Source: Acidithiobacillus sp. AMEEHan
Lineage (GTDB): Bacteria > Pseudomonadota > Gammaproteobacteria > Acidithiobacillales > Acidithiobacillaceae
Reading direction: 5' to 3'
NCBI RefSeq assembly: GCF_030996345.1
Contig: NZ_CP118747.1
Location: forward strand, 543,501-607,500
Length of the DNA: 64,000 nucleotides
Shown: positions 8,984 to 18,803 of the stretch, in pieces
Position numbering within the stretch: the first letter of the stretch is position 1
Layout of the letters: every line of letters starts with the position of its first letter
Made by a program: the position numbers and the translations under genes
Notes under the pieces: generated by a model
What the model saw: the letters and a program-made list of their open reading frames with translations, nothing else
What the model was told of the DNA's origin: nothing
Databases searched by the model: none

Positions 8984-9971
8984 TTTCGCTCCAGGCAGCG
9001 AGATAGGCGCGGGTGGCTTGGGCAGGATCGGCGGCTTCGAGGATCCCCGACAGTACGGCGACTCCCTGTGCACCTGCCTGTCGTGCCAGCGCAACCCGCT
9101 CCGGTGTCATTCCCCCGAGGGCAATCACTGGCAAGGCAGCCGGCGCCACCCATTCGGCAAAGCGCTCGGGACCCAGGGCCTCGGCGCCGGGGTGGGTGGC
9201 GGTAGCAAAAAGCGGCGAGAGAAAGGCATAGCGGGCGCCGAGACGGGCGGCCTGCTGCAGGCAAGCGGGACTGTGGCAGGAGACGCCAAAGGCTTGCTCG
9301 GGACGCAAGCCGTGTGCGAGCTGTGCCTCGGTCAGGTGACGACCGGCCACAGGCCAATTCGGCAGGGGGTCCGGGTGGTTCAGGTAGACCTGCACCCCCG
9401 CATCCTGCAGCTCGCCCAGAAAGGCCGGCAAGCGCTGCGCCAACTCCGCCGCGATAGGTGTCTTGCAGCGCAACACCAGGGCGCGCAGACCGGCATCAAT
9501 GGCGGCACCCAGGGCAGGCAGAAAACGCTCCGTTGCCACCCGCGCCGGGTCGGCAATGAGCCAAAGGGGGGGCTGGGGCAGCAGGTCATTCAGCAACTTG
9601 GCCACCACCGGCAGGTTGGGAGCGAGGCAGTCGAGAGCGGCAATCTCCCAGGGATGAACCCAACGAATCTGTTGGCCTTCGCGTCCGTAGGGTTCGCCCT
9701 CCCAGCGACGCAGCAAATAAAAGTGCAAGGCAACAGTGCGCTCCGGGTACGGATGATCCCGGCGCAGCAGGGGCTCCGCTACCTGTACCCGGACACCGAT
9801 TTCCTCGGCCAACTCGCGCGCCAGGGCCGCCTCTGGGGCCTCGCCGGGCTCGATCTTGCCACCGGGAAACTCCCAGAACCCCGGCCATGGCTTACCTTCC
9901 GGGCGCAGAGAAATCAGCACCTTCCCATCGGCGCGCTGCAAAACCCCTGTGGCCACGGGCACGACCGCCAT
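8976..9971 (-). CDS. Nudix hydrolase fused to TenI/ThiE-like domain
   Basis: A 331-residue two-domain protein. Residues 1-130 are a MutT-like Nudix domain with the box beginning GGKIEPGE and ending REL-EEIG (residues 38-60), expected to hydrolyse oxidised nucleotides such as 8-oxo-dGTP. Residues about 135-331 form a thiamine-phosphate-synthase/TenI-like barrel, with AFGVSCHS, FLSPLFAT, VIALGGMTPERV and GVAVLSGIL. This fusion is known in proteobacteria next to argJ and secA, as here. The role of the TenI half is not established; loss of a full ThiE substrate site is possible. It lies 3 bases downstream of argJ, so it is co-transcribed. Confidence 0.87.
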   Translation of the reverse strand: MAVVPVATGVLQRADGKVLISLRPEGKPWPGFWEFPGGKIEPGEAPEAALARELAEEIGVRVQVAEPLLRRDHPYPERTVALHFYLLRRWEGEPYGREGQQIRWVHPWEIAALDCLAPNLPVVAKLLNDLLPQPPLWLIADPARVATERFLPALGAAIDAGLRALVLRCKTPIAAELAQRLPAFLGELQDAGVQVYLNHPDPLPNWPVAGRHLTEAQLAHGLRPEQAFGVSCHSPACLQQAARLGARYAFLSPLFATATHPGAEALGPERFAEWVAPAALPVIALGGMTPERVALARQAGAQGVAVLSGILEAADPAQATRAYLAAWSENA

Positions 9972-9974
9972 GCA

Positions 9975-11192
9975 TCAGCTCCGGTAGTCGGCGTTGATGC
10001 GCACGTAGTCGTAGGAAAGATCACAGGTCCAGATCTGCTCTTCCGCCGACCCGCGTCCCAGATCGACATGGATGGGAATCTCCGCCCGAGCCATGACCGC
10101 CTGCCCTGCCTCCTCGCTGTACTCGGCCGCACGGGCGCCGTTGCGCACGATGCATAGATCGCCAAGATGAATCTGTACCCGTTCAACAAGGAGATCTTCC
10201 ACCCCCGCCGAACCGATAGCCGCCAACAAACGACCCCAGTTAGGATCCGACGCAAAAAACGCCGTTTTGATGAGCGGGCTATGGGCCATCCGGTAGGCCA
10301 CCTGCAGACACTCGGATTCGCTGCGTCCACCACTGACCCGGATAGGGATGAACTTGCTGGCCCCCTCACCGTCGCGAACGATAGCCTGCGCCAATTCCAT
10401 TGCCACCTCGGTGATTGCGCCAATCAAGGTGCCTGCCTCGCCCAGCGCCAGGGGCGCATTGCCCGCCTGACCGGTGGCGATGAGTATACAGGCATCATTG
10501 GTGGACATGTCGCCATCAACGGTGATGCGATTGAAGGAACGATTCACCGCCCGTTCCAAGATCGGCTGCAGCGCCTCCGGCGCAACGGCCGCGTCCGTGG
10601 CGATGTAGGCGAGCATGGTGGCCATGTCCGGGCGGATCATGCCCGAGCCCTTGGCGATGCCAGTGACAGTTATGCGCTTACCGGCGACTTCGAACTGGCG
10701 CGAGGCGCCCTTGGCTACCGTATCGGTGGTGCGGATCGCCTCGGCAGCCTCCAGCCAGCGGTCCTCGGCCAAGGCTGGCAGACAGCGTGGCAACGCTGCC
10801 GCGATCTTGCCCGCCAAATCGACCGGTTCCCCAATCACCCCGGTGGAAAAGGGCAAGACTTGCGAAGGAGCACAGCCCAGGGCCTCCGCCAGCACGCGAC
10901 AGGAATCCTGTGCCGCCGCCAGGCCGGCCTCCCCGGTTCCGGCATTGGCGTTGCCAGTATTGATGATCAGGGCACGGATGCCTTGGCCGGCGGCGAGGTG
11001 CGCCTCGGCCACCAAGACCGGCGCTGCACGAAAGCGGTTGCGGGTGAAGACCCCTACCACCTGCGTCCGCGGGGCGAGCTCCATCAAGGTGAGGTCGCGA
11101 CGTGCGGTATAGCGGATCTGCGCTTCGGCGACGGCAATACGCACGCCAGCAACCGGCAGAAGGGAACTGGGAGGATCGAGAGCAACGGGCAT
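9975..11192 (-). CDS. argJ: Bifunctional ornithine/glutamate N-acetyltransferase
   Basis: A 405-residue ArgJ. It transfers acetyl from N-acetylornithine to glutamate in the cyclic arginine pathway and may also make N-acetylglutamate from acetyl-CoA. The self-cleavage site MATMLAY is present with Thr 192 as the expected new N-terminal nucleophile. INTGNANAGTG and SDPNWGR are further family hallmarks. Length is normal. It starts 9 bases after the secA stop and is followed 3 bases later by the Nudix-TenI gene. Arginine synthesis would also feed the polyamine precursor pool, but no regulatory link is visible. Confidence 0.95.
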   Translation of the reverse strand: MPVALDPPSSLLPVAGVRIAVAEAQIRYTARRDLTLMELAPRTQVVGVFTRNRFRAAPVLVAEAHLAAGQGIRALIINTGNANAGTGEAGLAAAQDSCRVLAEALGCAPSQVLPFSTGVIGEPVDLAGKIAAALPRCLPALAEDRWLEAAEAIRTTDTVAKGASRQFEVAGKRITVTGIAKGSGMIRPDMATMLAYIATDAAVAPEALQPILERAVNRSFNRITVDGDMSTNDACILIATGQAGNAPLALGEAGTLIGAITEVAMELAQAIVRDGEGASKFIPIRVSGGRSESECLQVAYRMAHSPLIKTAFFASDPNWGRLLAAIGSAGVEDLLVERVQIHLGDLCIVRNGARAAEYSEEAGQAVMARAEIPIHVDLGRGSAEEQIWTCDLSYDYVRINADYRS

Positions 11193-11201
11193 GACAGGAT
11201 C

Positions 11202-13940
11202 TCAGGCGAGGCGACCGCAACAGTGTTTGTATTTTTTGCCGGAACCGCAAGGGCAAGGCTGGTTACGACCCACCTTTTGCGTGTGCACCGGCATCGCCGC
11301 CAACCCAGCCAAGGCAGCTACGGCGGGGAGGTCGCGGTCCTCGTCTTCACTGGAACCACCCGGCAGATCGGGATGCTGAAAGACCAAGCCCTGATTCGTC
11401 GGCCGACTCGGGAAGAGACTGCTCCAGTCCAGGGCCTCGGCAGGCGTCTCGCTGACCGGGCTGACCTGCACATGCGACAAGGTGCTCACAATTTCTTCGC
11501 GTACCCGCGCCAGCATGGCATTGAACAAGGTCAAGGATTCGCGCTTGTACTCCTGCTTGGGGTTCTTTTGCGCGTAGCCACGCAGGTGGATCCCTTCGCG
11601 CAGATGGTCCATGCTCGCCAGATGATCCTTCCACTGGCTATCGAGCACCTGCAGGGTGACGCTCTTTTCCAGATGCCGAGCCATCTCCTCGCCCATCAGT
11701 GCTTCGCGCTCCTGCCAGCGGGCATGCACCGCCGCCAGAATCCGCTCCTGCAACCCTTCATGGTTCAGGGTGCGATCGGCTGCTAGCCATTCCCCCACCG
11801 GGAATTTTTCGGCAAAAATCCGCTCCAGGGACATTTCCAGCCCCTCGATATCCCACTGCTCTTCCATGACGCCCGCCGGGGCATAGTCTTCGAGCAGGGC
11901 TTCCAGCACATCGACCCGCAAGGATTCCACTTCACTGTGCAAGTTGTCACTGTCCATGAAGGCATTACGCTGGGCGTAGATGATCTTGCGCTGCTCATTG
12001 GCGACATCGTCGTACTCGAGAAGCTGTTTGCGGATATCGAAGTTGCGTGCCTCGACCTTGCGCTGGGCATTTTCGATGGACTTGGTCACCCAGGGATGCT
12101 CGATGGCCTCTCCCGGCTGCATGCCGAGTTTCTGCATCAGGCCGCCGAGGCGATCGCTGCCGAAGATGCGCATCAACGGGTCTTCGAGGGAGAGATAAAA
12201 ACGGCTGCTGCCGACATCTCCCTGACGACCCGCACGACCGCGCAATTGGTTGTCGACGCGGCGCGACTCATGACGCTCAGTGCCAATGATGTGCAAGCCA
12301 CCGGCGGCCAGGGCCGCTTCGTGCTCCTGCTGCCAGCCATCGCGCAGGGCAGCTATCTGCTCTTCCTTGCTGGCCTCGTCGAGATCTTCCCGCGCCTTGA
12401 TCATCTCGATCTGATGCGCGACATTGCCGCCAAGGACGATGTCGGTGCCCCGCCCCGCCATGTTGGTGGCAATGGTCACCGCACGGGTTTTGCCCGCCTG
12501 GGCGATGATCTCGGCTTCGCGCTCATGTTGTTTGGCATTGAGTACCGCGTGCGCGATCTTGCGCTCGTGCAGGCGCCGTGACAGGTACTCATTGTGCTCG
12601 ATGGAGGTGGTACCGACCAGAACTGGTTGCCCCCGCTGCTGGCAATCGTTGATGTCATTGATGATGGCATCCCACTTCTCTTCCGCCGTGCGGTAGATCT
12701 GATCGGCAAGGTCCTTGCGCTGAATGGGGCGATGGGTAGGAATGACGACCACTTCGAGGCCATAGATCTGATTGAGCTCGAAGGCCTCGGTATCGGCGGT
12801 GCCGGTCATGCCCGACAGCTTTTCGTACATGCGGAAATAATTCTGGAAGGTGATGGAGGCCAGGGTCTGGCTTTCGTTCTGGATCTCCACCCCTTCCTTG
12901 GCTTCCACCGCCTGATGCAGCCCGTCGGACCAACGCCGGCCAGTCATCATACGGCCGGTAAACTCGTCGACGATGCAGACCTCGCCATCGCGGACGATAT
13001 AATCCGTCTCGCGGTGGTAGATATGATGCGCGCGCAAGCCCTGATTGAGATGATGTACCAGGCTCACATTCTGCACGTCGTAGAGGTTACCTTCGCGAAG
13101 CAGGCCATTGTCGATCATCAACTGCTCGGCCTTTTCGACCCCCTCTTCCGTGAGCAGCACCTGCTTCGCTTTTTCATCGATGGTGAAGTCTTCGTCGGCG
13201 ACGAACTGGGGGATGAGCGCATTCACCTTTTGATACAGATCGGTGTTTTCCTCAGTGGGTCCGCTGATGATCAGCGGCGTGCGCGCCTCGTCGATGAGGA
13301 TGGAATCTACCTCGTCGATGATGGCGTAGTGCAGACCACGCTGCACCCGCTCGGCGGGCGAGAAGGCCATGTTGTCGCGCAGATAGTCGAAGCCGAACTC
13401 GTTGTTGGTGCCATAGGTGATATCGGCGGCATAGGCCGCGCGGCGCTCCTCCGGCGAAAGATTGGCAACGATGGTCCCGACGGATAGGCCCAGAAAGCGG
13501 TGCACGCGCCCCATCCACTCCGCATCACGCCTGGCCAGATAGTCGTTGACCGTCACCACGTGCACGCCCTTGCCGGACAAGGCATTGAGATAGGCCGGAA
13601 GGGTGGCGACCAAGGTCTTACCCTCACCGGTCCGCATCTCGGCAATCTTGCCTTCGTGCAGCATGTAGCCGCCAATCAACTGCACATCATAGTGCGACAT
13701 GCCCATCACCCGGCTTGCCGCCTCGCGCACGGTAGCAAAGGCCTCGGGCAGGATGCCGTCCAGCGACTCCCCCTTTCCGACCCGCTCGCGCAGGCGCATC
13801 GTCTGCCCTTGTAGCTCCGCATCGCTCATGGCGCGATACTGCTCCTGCAGCCCATTGATCCTGGCGACAACGGCGCGGGCTTTCTTGATCAGGCGGTCGT
13901 TGCGACTGCCCACCACATGACGGATGATGGTTCCCAGCAT
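11202..13940 (-). CDS. secA: Preprotein translocase ATPase SecA
   Basis: A SecA of about 912 residues, the motor that drives unfolded proteins through Sec[12 protein letters not shown] (Walker A), the [17 protein letters not shown] segment, [13 protein letters not shown] and [11 protein letters not shown] are all clear. The C-terminal zinc-binding end [13 protein letters not shown] is intact and suggests SecB or ribosome contact. I use ATG 13940 ([16 protein letters not shown]) because it aligns with the usual SecA start; the ATG at 13949 adds only MAF. The divergent dciA gene begins nearby, so the secA promoter must lie inside dciA or in the short space between. Confidence 0.97.
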   Translation of the reverse strand: MLGTIIRHVVGSRNDRLIKKARAVVARINGLQEQYRAMSDAELQGQTMRLRERVGKGESLDGILPEAFATVREAASRVMGMSHYDVQLIGGYMLHEGKIAEMRTGEGKTLVATLPAYLNALSGKGVHVVTVNDYLARRDAEWMGRVHRFLGLSVGTIVANLSPEERRAAYAADITYGTNNEFGFDYLRDNMAFSPAERVQRGLHYAIIDEVDSILIDEARTPLIISGPTEENTDLYQKVNALIPQFVADEDFTIDEKAKQVLLTEEGVEKAEQLMIDNGLLREGNLYDVQNVSLVHHLNQGLRAHHIYHRETDYIVRDGEVCIVDEFTGRMMTGRRWSDGLHQAVEAKEGVEIQNESQTLASITFQNYFRMYEKLSGMTGTADTEAFELNQIYGLEVVVIPTHRPIQRKDLADQIYRTAEEKWDAIINDINDCQQRGQPVLVGTTSIEHNEYLSRRLHERKIAHAVLNAKQHEREAEIIAQAGKTRAVTIATNMAGRGTDIVLGGNVAHQIEMIKAREDLDEASKEEQIAALRDGWQQEHEAALAAGGLHIIGTERHESRRVDNQLRGRAGRQGDVGSSRFYLSLEDPLMRIFGSDRLGGLMQKLGMQPGEAIEHPWVTKSIENAQRKVEARNFDIRKQLLEYDDVANEQRKIIYAQRNAFMDSDNLHSEVESLRVDVLEALLEDYAPAGVMEEQWDIEGLEMSLERIFAEKFPVGEWLAADRTLNHEGLQERILAAVHARWQEREALMGEEMARHLEKSVTLQVLDSQWKDHLASMDHLREGIHLRGYAQKNPKQEYKRESLTLFNAMLARVREEIVSTLSHVQVSPVSETPAEALDWSSLFPSRPTNQGLVFQHPDLPGGSSEDEDRDLPAVAALAGLAAMPVHTQKVGRNQPCPCGSGKKYKHCCGRLA

Positions 13941-13968
13941 GAATGCCAAAACTCTAAGTCAAAAAAAT

Positions 13969-14484
13969 ATGCCCGAGGGTAGCACGAAGCCCGCGCGGAC
14001 GAAACGCCGCGCCCGCGACCAAATCGGGCCCGCTCTCGCTGCTGTGTTCCGTCATGGACAAGCGCTGCATGGTCGGCAGATGGATTGGAATGCCCTGCTG
14101 AGCCTGGAGGCCCAGGAACGCAGCTGGTTGCTGGACTGGCGGGAGGGAACTCTGCAGGTCCTGGTGGAGAGCAGCGTCTGGCTGGCCTGGTTGCGACGCA
14201 ACCAGAAACGCATCTGCCAGCAGTGGAATAGCCGTTTTCCCGATGAACCAGTGGAACGAATCGTTGCCGTGGTGCGACCGTGGCGGCCGCCGATGCTTAC
14301 GTCGCGTCCAGTCAACCGTACGCAGATCGCCGGACCCGCGCCGGACGCCCTGCGCAAGTTGGCAGAAAACAGCGACGGCGCCCTCGGCGCCGCCCTCCAA
14401 CGACTGGTACGGACCCTGGATCAGGCCGGGACCGTCGCCAGTGAATCAACAAAGGAAAACGGTGCTTTCTCCGGCGAGGAATAA
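13969..14484 (+). CDS. dciA: DciA-like helicase operator (DUF721)
   Basis: A protein of about 171 residues with a DUF721 core around residues 30-125 ([36 protein letters not shown]). DUF721/DciA proteins recruit the replicative helicase DnaB in bacteria that lack DnaC or DnaI loaders. The basic N-terminus ([11 protein letters not shown]) fits DNA or helicase contact. The start is uncertain: ATG 13969 and 13939 are both in frame and neither has a strong ribosome site. The gene sits between divergent secA and convergent lpxC, and its last 64 bases overlap the lpxC 3' end. The gene symbol is used on family grounds only. Confidence 0.7.
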   Translation: MPEGSTKPARTKRRARDQIGPALAAVFRHGQALHGRQMDWNALLSLEAQERSWLLDWREGTLQVLVESSVWLAWLRRNQKRICQQWNSRFPDEPVERIVAVVRPWRPPMLTSRPVNRTQIAGPAPDALRKLAENSDGALGAALQRLVRTLDQAGTVASESTKENGAFSGEE

Positions 14485-15338
14485 TCCACATATTCCCAGG
14501 CATCTTCGCGCTGCAGCAGCAGGCGCAGAAGCTGATTGTTGAGGGCGTGCCCCGCCTTGTGACCAGAGAAATGCCCCAGCAACGGATGCCCCAGCAGGTA
14601 GAGATCACCAATGGAGTCGAGCACTTTGTGACGGACGAACTCGTTGGCGTAGCGCAGGCCATCTTCATTCAGCACGCGATAGTCATCGACAACGATGGCG
14701 TTGTCGAGATTTCCGCCCAATGCCAGCCCCATGCGTCGCAGGGTCTCCACTTCCCGCATGAAACCGAAGGTACGCGCTCGCGACACTTCCTTCAGATAGG
14801 AGGTGTGGGCAAAATCGACGCTGACTTCCTGGCCGCCATTGCGCACGACCGGATGATCGAAATCGATGGTAAAGCTGACCTTGAAGCCATCGAAAGGCTC
14901 GAGACGCACCCAACGGTCGCCATCGCGCATCTCCAGCGTCTTGATGATGCGGATGAAGCGTTTGGGAGCGTTCTGCTCCTCCACACCGGCACACTGGATG
15001 AGAAAGACGAAGGGCGCGGCACTACCGTCCATGATCGGCACCTCGGCACCGTCCAGGTCCACATACACATTGTCGATCCCGAGGCCAGCCAGGGCAGACA
15101 TCAGATGTTCGATGGTACCAACGCGCATTTCCCCATCGCCGATATTGGTGGACAAGCGCGTGTCGACCACATGCAAAGGATCGGCTTTGATGTAGGCTTT
15201 GCCGGGGAGATCACTACGATGGAAGACGATTCCCGTATTCACTGGCGCTGGGCGCAAACCGAGATACACCTTCTTGCCACTATGCAGACCAATCCCGGTG
15301 CCCCAGATCATGTTTTTCAGAGTGCGCTGTTGAATCAT
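14421..15338 (-). CDS. lpxC: UDP-3-O-acyl-N-acetylglucosamine deacetylase
   Basis: A 305-residue LpxC, the committed zinc-dependent step of lipid A synthesis in the cytoplasm. The zinc-site segments [22 protein letters not shown] and the catalytic-region [15 protein letters not shown] are present. Family landmarks [16 protein letters not shown] and VPIMDGSA are intact. Length is normal. In many proteobacteria lpxC follows ftsZ at the end of the dcw cluster. Here it lies about 20 kb away, facing dciA/secA. A promoter-like TTGTAA/TATCGT pair lies upstream. Its 3' end overlaps dciA on the other strand. Confidence 0.96.
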   Translation of the reverse strand: MIQQRTLKNMIWGTGIGLHSGKKVYLGLRPAPVNTGIVFHRSDLPGKAYIKADPLHVVDTRLSTNIGDGEMRVGTIEHLMSALAGLGIDNVYVDLDGAEVPIMDGSAAPFVFLIQCAGVEEQNAPKRFIRIIKTLEMRDGDRWVRLEPFDGFKVSFTIDFDHPVVRNGGQEVSVDFAHTSYLKEVSRARTFGFMREVETLRRMGLALGGNLDNAIVVDDYRVLNEDGLRYANEFVRHKVLDSIGDLYLLGHPLLGHFSGHKAGHALNNQLLRLLLQREDAWEYVDYSSPEKAPFSFVDSLATVPA

Positions 15339-15388
15339 CTACCTTTTTGCGATCGCCGGGATCGCCCTCCCACGTTTCACTAGAGCTA

Positions 15389-15417
15389 ACGATACAACGA
15401 CTGTTGCGAAGTTACAA
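15389..15417 (-). promoter_or_regulatory. Candidate sigma-70 promoter for lpxC
   Basis: On the minus strand, TTGTAA (15417-15412) and TATCGT (15394-15389) are separated by 17 bases. The -10 lies about 50 bases before the lpxC ATG. Spacing is ideal; each box has two mismatches at most. It was found by eye and has not been scored against the background. Confidence 0.4.
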
Positions 15418-15576
15418 CTTTCTTCTGTCGCGCCAGTGTAACGCCACCCCTCAGGGCCGCGCAATCACATTTGACATCCATTCACGATTCCCCACCCATT
15501 CCTCCACACGTTCTGATACACTCATCATTCCAACACTGCGGCGAAACATTCCACTAGATATTTTGAGGACCCTTGC

Positions 15577-16197
15577 ATGGCAACACCGAGCAACAAGAAG
15601 ACCCTGATGACGCTGTATTCTGCGCAGGACTGCGTCTTTGCCCATCGCGTTCGCTTCGTACTGGAAGAGAAGGCCATGGAGTATCAGGTAGTCGATATCG
15701 ACTTCGCTGACAAGCCGGAAGACCTCTTCGCACTGAATCCCTACGGCGAGGTACCCACCCTGGTGGACCGTGACCTGGCCGTCATCGAATCCTTCTTGAT
15801 CATCGAATATCTCGACGAGCGCTTTCCCCACCCTCCCCTGATCCCCGTCGACCCCATCTCGCGCGCGCGCGTCCGGGTGGGACTGATGCAATTTGATCGC
15901 GACTGGTTCAACCCCTTATTCCGACCTGGATACAGCGAGCAGGACAAAGTCGCCGCCAAGGATTCCTTGCGTCGTTCCCTGGCTCAGCTCAGCACCCTGT
16001 TCAGCCAGCAACGCTACCTTTTTGGTGATGAGCTGTCCATCGCCGACTGCGCCTTGGCACCACTGCTGTGGCGCTTGCCAAGTCTCGGCATCGAGATTCC
16101 CAAGGGGGCCAAGGCTACCCGAGATTATGCGGAACAGATTTTTGCTCTGGAAAGCTTCCAGCGTAGCCTGACCCCGGCAGAAAAAGCGCTGCGCTGA
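15577..16197 (+). CDS. sspA: Stringent starvation protein A (GST fold)
   Basis: A 206-residue glutathione-S-transferase-fold protein of the SspA type. The N-terminal thioredoxin-like half has TLYSAQDCVFAHRVRFVLEEK, with NPYGEVPTLVDRDLAVIES as the cis-Pro loop. The C-terminal helical half has FGDELSIADCALAPLLWRL. SspA binds RNA polymerase during starvation and acid stress in enteric bacteria rather than acting as a transferase. The usual partner sspB is not next to it. Instead, an acyl-CoA synthetase gene overlaps its stop codon (TGATG), so the two are coupled. TTTTGAGGA upstream provides a ribosome site. Confidence 0.85.
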   Translation: MATPSNKKTLMTLYSAQDCVFAHRVRFVLEEKAMEYQVVDIDFADKPEDLFALNPYGEVPTLVDRDLAVIESFLIIEYLDERFPHPPLIPVDPISRARVRVGLMQFDRDWFNPLFRPGYSEQDKVAAKDSLRRSLAQLSTLFSQQRYLFGDELSIADCALAPLLWRLPSLGIEIPKGAKATRDYAEQIFALESFQRSLTPAEKALR

Positions 16198-17906
16198 TGG
16201 CACTTTCGGTAACCGGTCTCGATCACCTCGCGGCCGGGCTCTTCGCCCGTTGCCAGCGCGATCCCAGCGGAAATATCGCCTGGCAGCGGGTGGGGGAGCA
16301 GTTACTTCCCCTGCGCGCCGCCGACTTCGCGGAAACCGTGCGACGCCGGGCGCGGGCGCTATCCCGTCTGGGCATCCGCCGCGGGCACCGGGTTCTGCTC
16401 ATGGCTGCCAATTCCGTCGATTGGGCCATTCTCGATTTTGCCATTCTCAGCATTGGCGCGGTTACCGTGCCGCTCTATGCGAGCCTTGGGGCACGCGAAA
16501 TTCACTATGTTCTCGGTGACTGCAGCCCCAGCCTGATCCTGCTGCAGAATGGGGAGATCTATAACCGTCTGGAGCCCGCGGCCTGGGGGGTCGCGCCCAG
16601 CCATGTCTTTCTGCAGGAGCCCGCGATGGGGATGGCCACTTGGAAAGACTTGGACACCTTGGGAGGTGATGGGGAGGCGTCACCGGCGGTCCCTGCAGAG
16701 CCGTTGCGTCGGCAAGACCTCGCCAGCATCGTCTATACCTCGGGCACCACTGGCTGGCCCAAGGGCGTCATGCTGAGTCACGGAAACTTTCTCAGCAACA
16801 TCGAGGGCTTTTTGCACCTGGTACCGTTACGCGCTGGGCAACGACTCCTTTCCGTCTTACCCCTCAGTCATGTCTTTGAACGTGCCACCGGCCATTTTGG
16901 CGGTTATCTCCTGGGTCTGGAGACCGCCTATGCCGAACGGCCCGATACCGTGCTGCGCGATCTGGCCGTCACCCGTCCCGATCTGTTGATTGCCGTTCCA
17001 CGCATTTTTCAAGTGCTCTACGATCGCACTTTGCGGACCCTCAATGATCGACATGACTGGCTGGGGAAATTTCTGCGCCAAGGCATGGGGCTAGAAGGAC
17101 AGGCGCGGGCGAATTGGCAACAGGCGGTGAGCAGTTATCTGCTGCGCAAACGGCTGCGCAAGAAGCTTGGAGGACGGCTGCAATACTTCGTCTCCGGCGG
17201 CGCCGCTCTGGACCCGGCCATTGCCCGGTTTTTTCTGCAGCTCGGCTTACCCATTCTCGAAGGCTATGGCATGACGGAGGCGAGCCCGGTCATCGCCGCC
17301 AACCCACTGCACGCCATTCATCCGGGAAGCGTGGGTAAGCCCTTGCCCAATATCGAGCTGCGCATTGCCGAGGATGGCGAGATCCTCGTCCGTGGTCCTT
17401 CCATCATGCAGGGCTACTGGAACAACGACACCGCAACCCACGAGACCATCGTGGAGGGCTGGTTACACACCGGTGACGTGGGCGAACTGGATGCCGATGG
17501 ATATTTGCACCTCACCGAGCGCAAAAAAGAGATCATCGTCAACAGTGCCGGGGAAAACATCGCGCCACAAAAAATCGAGATGCGCCTGTGCAGCCAGCCG
17601 CTCATTTCCCAAGCAGTCGTCTTCGGCGATCATCTTCCCTACCTGATCGCGTTGCTCTACCCCGATCCGGAGATCGTGCGCGACACTTTGGGGGAAAATC
17701 CCGATGCACGGCAGCTCGAACAGGCCCTCCGCCAAGCCGTCGATCACGCCCTGCATGGCCTGCCGAGCTTTGAGCAGGTGCGGCGCTTCGCCATCTTGCG
17801 TGAACCTTTGAGTGAAAGCGCCGGCACCCTCACACCCACCCTGAAGGTGAAACGGCGCCGGGTCGCCGAACGCTACGCCGCAGAGCTCACCGCCCTGCAG
17901 CGCTGA
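16197..17906 (+). CDS. Long-chain acyl-CoA synthetase (AMP-binding)
   Basis: A 569-residue adenylate-forming enzyme that activates a fatty acid as acyl-AMP and then acyl-CoA. The P-loop motif YTSGTTGWPKG lies near residues 180-190. GYGMTEASPVI is motif II, and WLHTGDVGELD with ERKKEIIV forms the hinge. The lid-domain lysine region near TLKVKRRRV at the C-terminus is also seen. It resembles the FadD15-type synthetases found in many proteobacteria. It starts on the sspA stop and ends inside a perfect inverted repeat. The substrate chain length cannot be read; membrane lipid recycling is a reasonable inference. Confidence 0.88.
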   Translation: MALSVTGLDHLAAGLFARCQRDPSGNIAWQRVGEQLLPLRAADFAETVRRRARALSRLGIRRGHRVLLMAANSVDWAILDFAILSIGAVTVPLYASLGAREIHYVLGDCSPSLILLQNGEIYNRLEPAAWGVAPSHVFLQEPAMGMATWKDLDTLGGDGEASPAVPAEPLRRQDLASIVYTSGTTGWPKGVMLSHGNFLSNIEGFLHLVPLRAGQRLLSVLPLSHVFERATGHFGGYLLGLETAYAERPDTVLRDLAVTRPDLLIAVPRIFQVLYDRTLRTLNDRHDWLGKFLRQGMGLEGQARANWQQAVSSYLLRKRLRKKLGGRLQYFVSGGAALDPAIARFFLQLGLPILEGYGMTEASPVIAANPLHAIHPGSVGKPLPNIELRIAEDGEILVRGPSIMQGYWNNDTATHETIVEGWLHTGDVGELDADGYLHLTERKKEIIVNSAGENIAPQKIEMRLCSQPLISQAVVFGDHLPYLIALLYPDPEIVRDTLGENPDARQLEQALRQAVDHALHGLPSFEQVRRFAILREPLSESAGTLTPTLKVKRRRVAERYAAELTALQR

Positions 17907-17920
17907 TCCAGCGCTGCAGG
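17894..17920. terminator. Perfect 12-bp inverted repeat between convergent genes
   Basis: CCTGCAGCGCTG (17894-17905), loop ATC, then its exact reverse complement (17909-17920). It spans the stop of the acyl-CoA synthetase gene and touches the stop side of the small minus-strand gene. No T-run follows on either strand. A bidirectional terminator or 3' RNA-protecting hairpin is likely. Confidence 0.6.
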
Positions 17921-18187
17921 CTAGTCGCCCATGCGCCCATGTTTGTGTACTGAGGCGCTGTGGCCCCAGGCTTCCAAATTCTGCACCTGCACCCCTACCC
18001 ACCAATACTCCGCCACGCTGTCCTTGCCATGCCCGCCCACCAGCGCCTGACCTGGCGCCAGATGGACATGCTCCAGCAATTGTCGCGCCGCGTCCTTGCT
18101 GCGAAACACCGACCACGCCACCACCCGCTCTATGGGGGTCACCGACGGCAGTTCGCGCGCTTCATCCAGAAATTTGTCATCGATCAT
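17921..18187 (-). CDS. Small hypothetical protein, 88 residues
   Basis: An 88-residue protein that I do not recognise. I start it at ATG 18187, preceded by GAGGGACTGCC with a good ribosome site; a longer frame exists upstream but looks non-coding. The sequence is soluble, has MIDDKFLDEARELPSV at its start and YWWVGVQVQNLEAWGHS in the middle, and contains four histidines in the second half. There are no membrane segments or cysteines. It stands alone between the acyl-CoA synthetase and the RNase P RNA gene. No function is proposed. Confidence 0.6.
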   Translation of the reverse strand: MIDDKFLDEARELPSVTPIERVVAWSVFRSKDAARQLLEHVHLAPGQALVGGHGKDSVAEYWWVGVQVQNLEAWGHSASVHKHGRMGD

Positions 18188-18249
18188 GGCAGTCCCTCCT
18201 CGCATCAACTTGTGTTTTGAGTATAGTACCCGTCCAGTGGGACGCGGAG

Positions 18250-18277
18250 TTGTACCGCGCAGCAAAGTGCGTATAGT
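18250..18277 (+). promoter_or_regulatory. rnpB promoter
   Basis: TTGTAC at 18250-18255 and TATAGT at 18272-18277 are 16 bases apart. The -10 ends 5 bases before G18283, where the first paired base of the RNase P RNA lies. Position and match both support it. Confidence 0.65.
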
Positions 18278-18282
18278 GCGCC

Positions 18283-18628
18283 GTGGAGTGAGTCAGACGA
18301 CCGCCGCGGAGCGATCCGGGGAGGAAAGTCCGGGCTCCACAGGGCAGGACGCCGGCTAACGGCCGGGAGGCGTGAGTCTACGGAAAGTGCCACAGAAAAC
18401 ATACCGCCCAAGCGTGCAAACGCCGGTAAGGGTGAAAAGGTGCGGTAAGAGCGCACCGCGCTCCCGGTAACGGGAGTGGCAGGGTAAACCCCGTCCGGAG
18501 CAAGACCAAATAGGCGCACCAGGCTGTGGCCCGCAGCGTGCGCGGGTAGGTTGCTGGAGCCGGCTCGTAAGGGTCGGCCTAGAGGAATGGTCGTCCACGA
18601 CAGAACCCGGCTTATCGACTCACTCCAC
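18283..18628 (+). ncRNA. rnpB: RNase P RNA (class A)
   Basis: A stable RNA of about 346 bases, the catalytic subunit that trims tRNA 5' leaders. The P1 helix is perfect: GTGGAGTGAGTC at the start pairs with GACTCACTCCAC at 18617-18628. Conserved P4-side sequences GAGGAAAGTCCGGGC (18321 on) and GACAGAACCCGGCTTAT (near 18599) are present, as is AGAGGAATGG. The order and size match bacterial class A RNase P RNA. It has its own promoter just upstream and precedes mraZ by about 220 bases. No clear T-run terminator follows. Confidence 0.96.
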
Positions 18629-18767
18629 TTTTCCCCACTGACCAGTCGTTCTCGCCATCTAGGCAAAAAATCCACGTAAATTTAGATGCTTGTCGACTTT
18701 TCCTCAGAAGTCGCACGAAAATCACTTCAGGAATCGCTAAGATACAGAAAATATAAGTCTTTTTGCC

Positions 18768-18796
18768 TTGACACAAACAAGACCGATCCTTAACCT
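18768..18796 (+). promoter_or_regulatory. Candidate promoter of the dcw cluster
   Basis: A perfect TTGACA at 18768-18773 is followed after 17 bases by TAACCT (18791-18796), a weak -10. The region in front is AT-rich. It sits just before the MraZ boxes, the expected place for the mraZ promoter. The weak -10 keeps confidence moderate. Confidence 0.45.
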
Positions 18797-18803
18797 TGTC
18801 GAT

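Noticed and set aside
8961-10157. Plus-strand open frame of about 398 codons opposite the Nudix-TenI gene
   Set aside because: The minus strand has an intact Nudix box and TenI blocks; the plus frame is Gln/Gly-rich mirror sequence.
10167-11786. Plus-strand open frame of about 539 codons opposite argJ and secA
   Set aside because: It spans two clear minus-strand genes and their gap, has no ribosome site and no family character.
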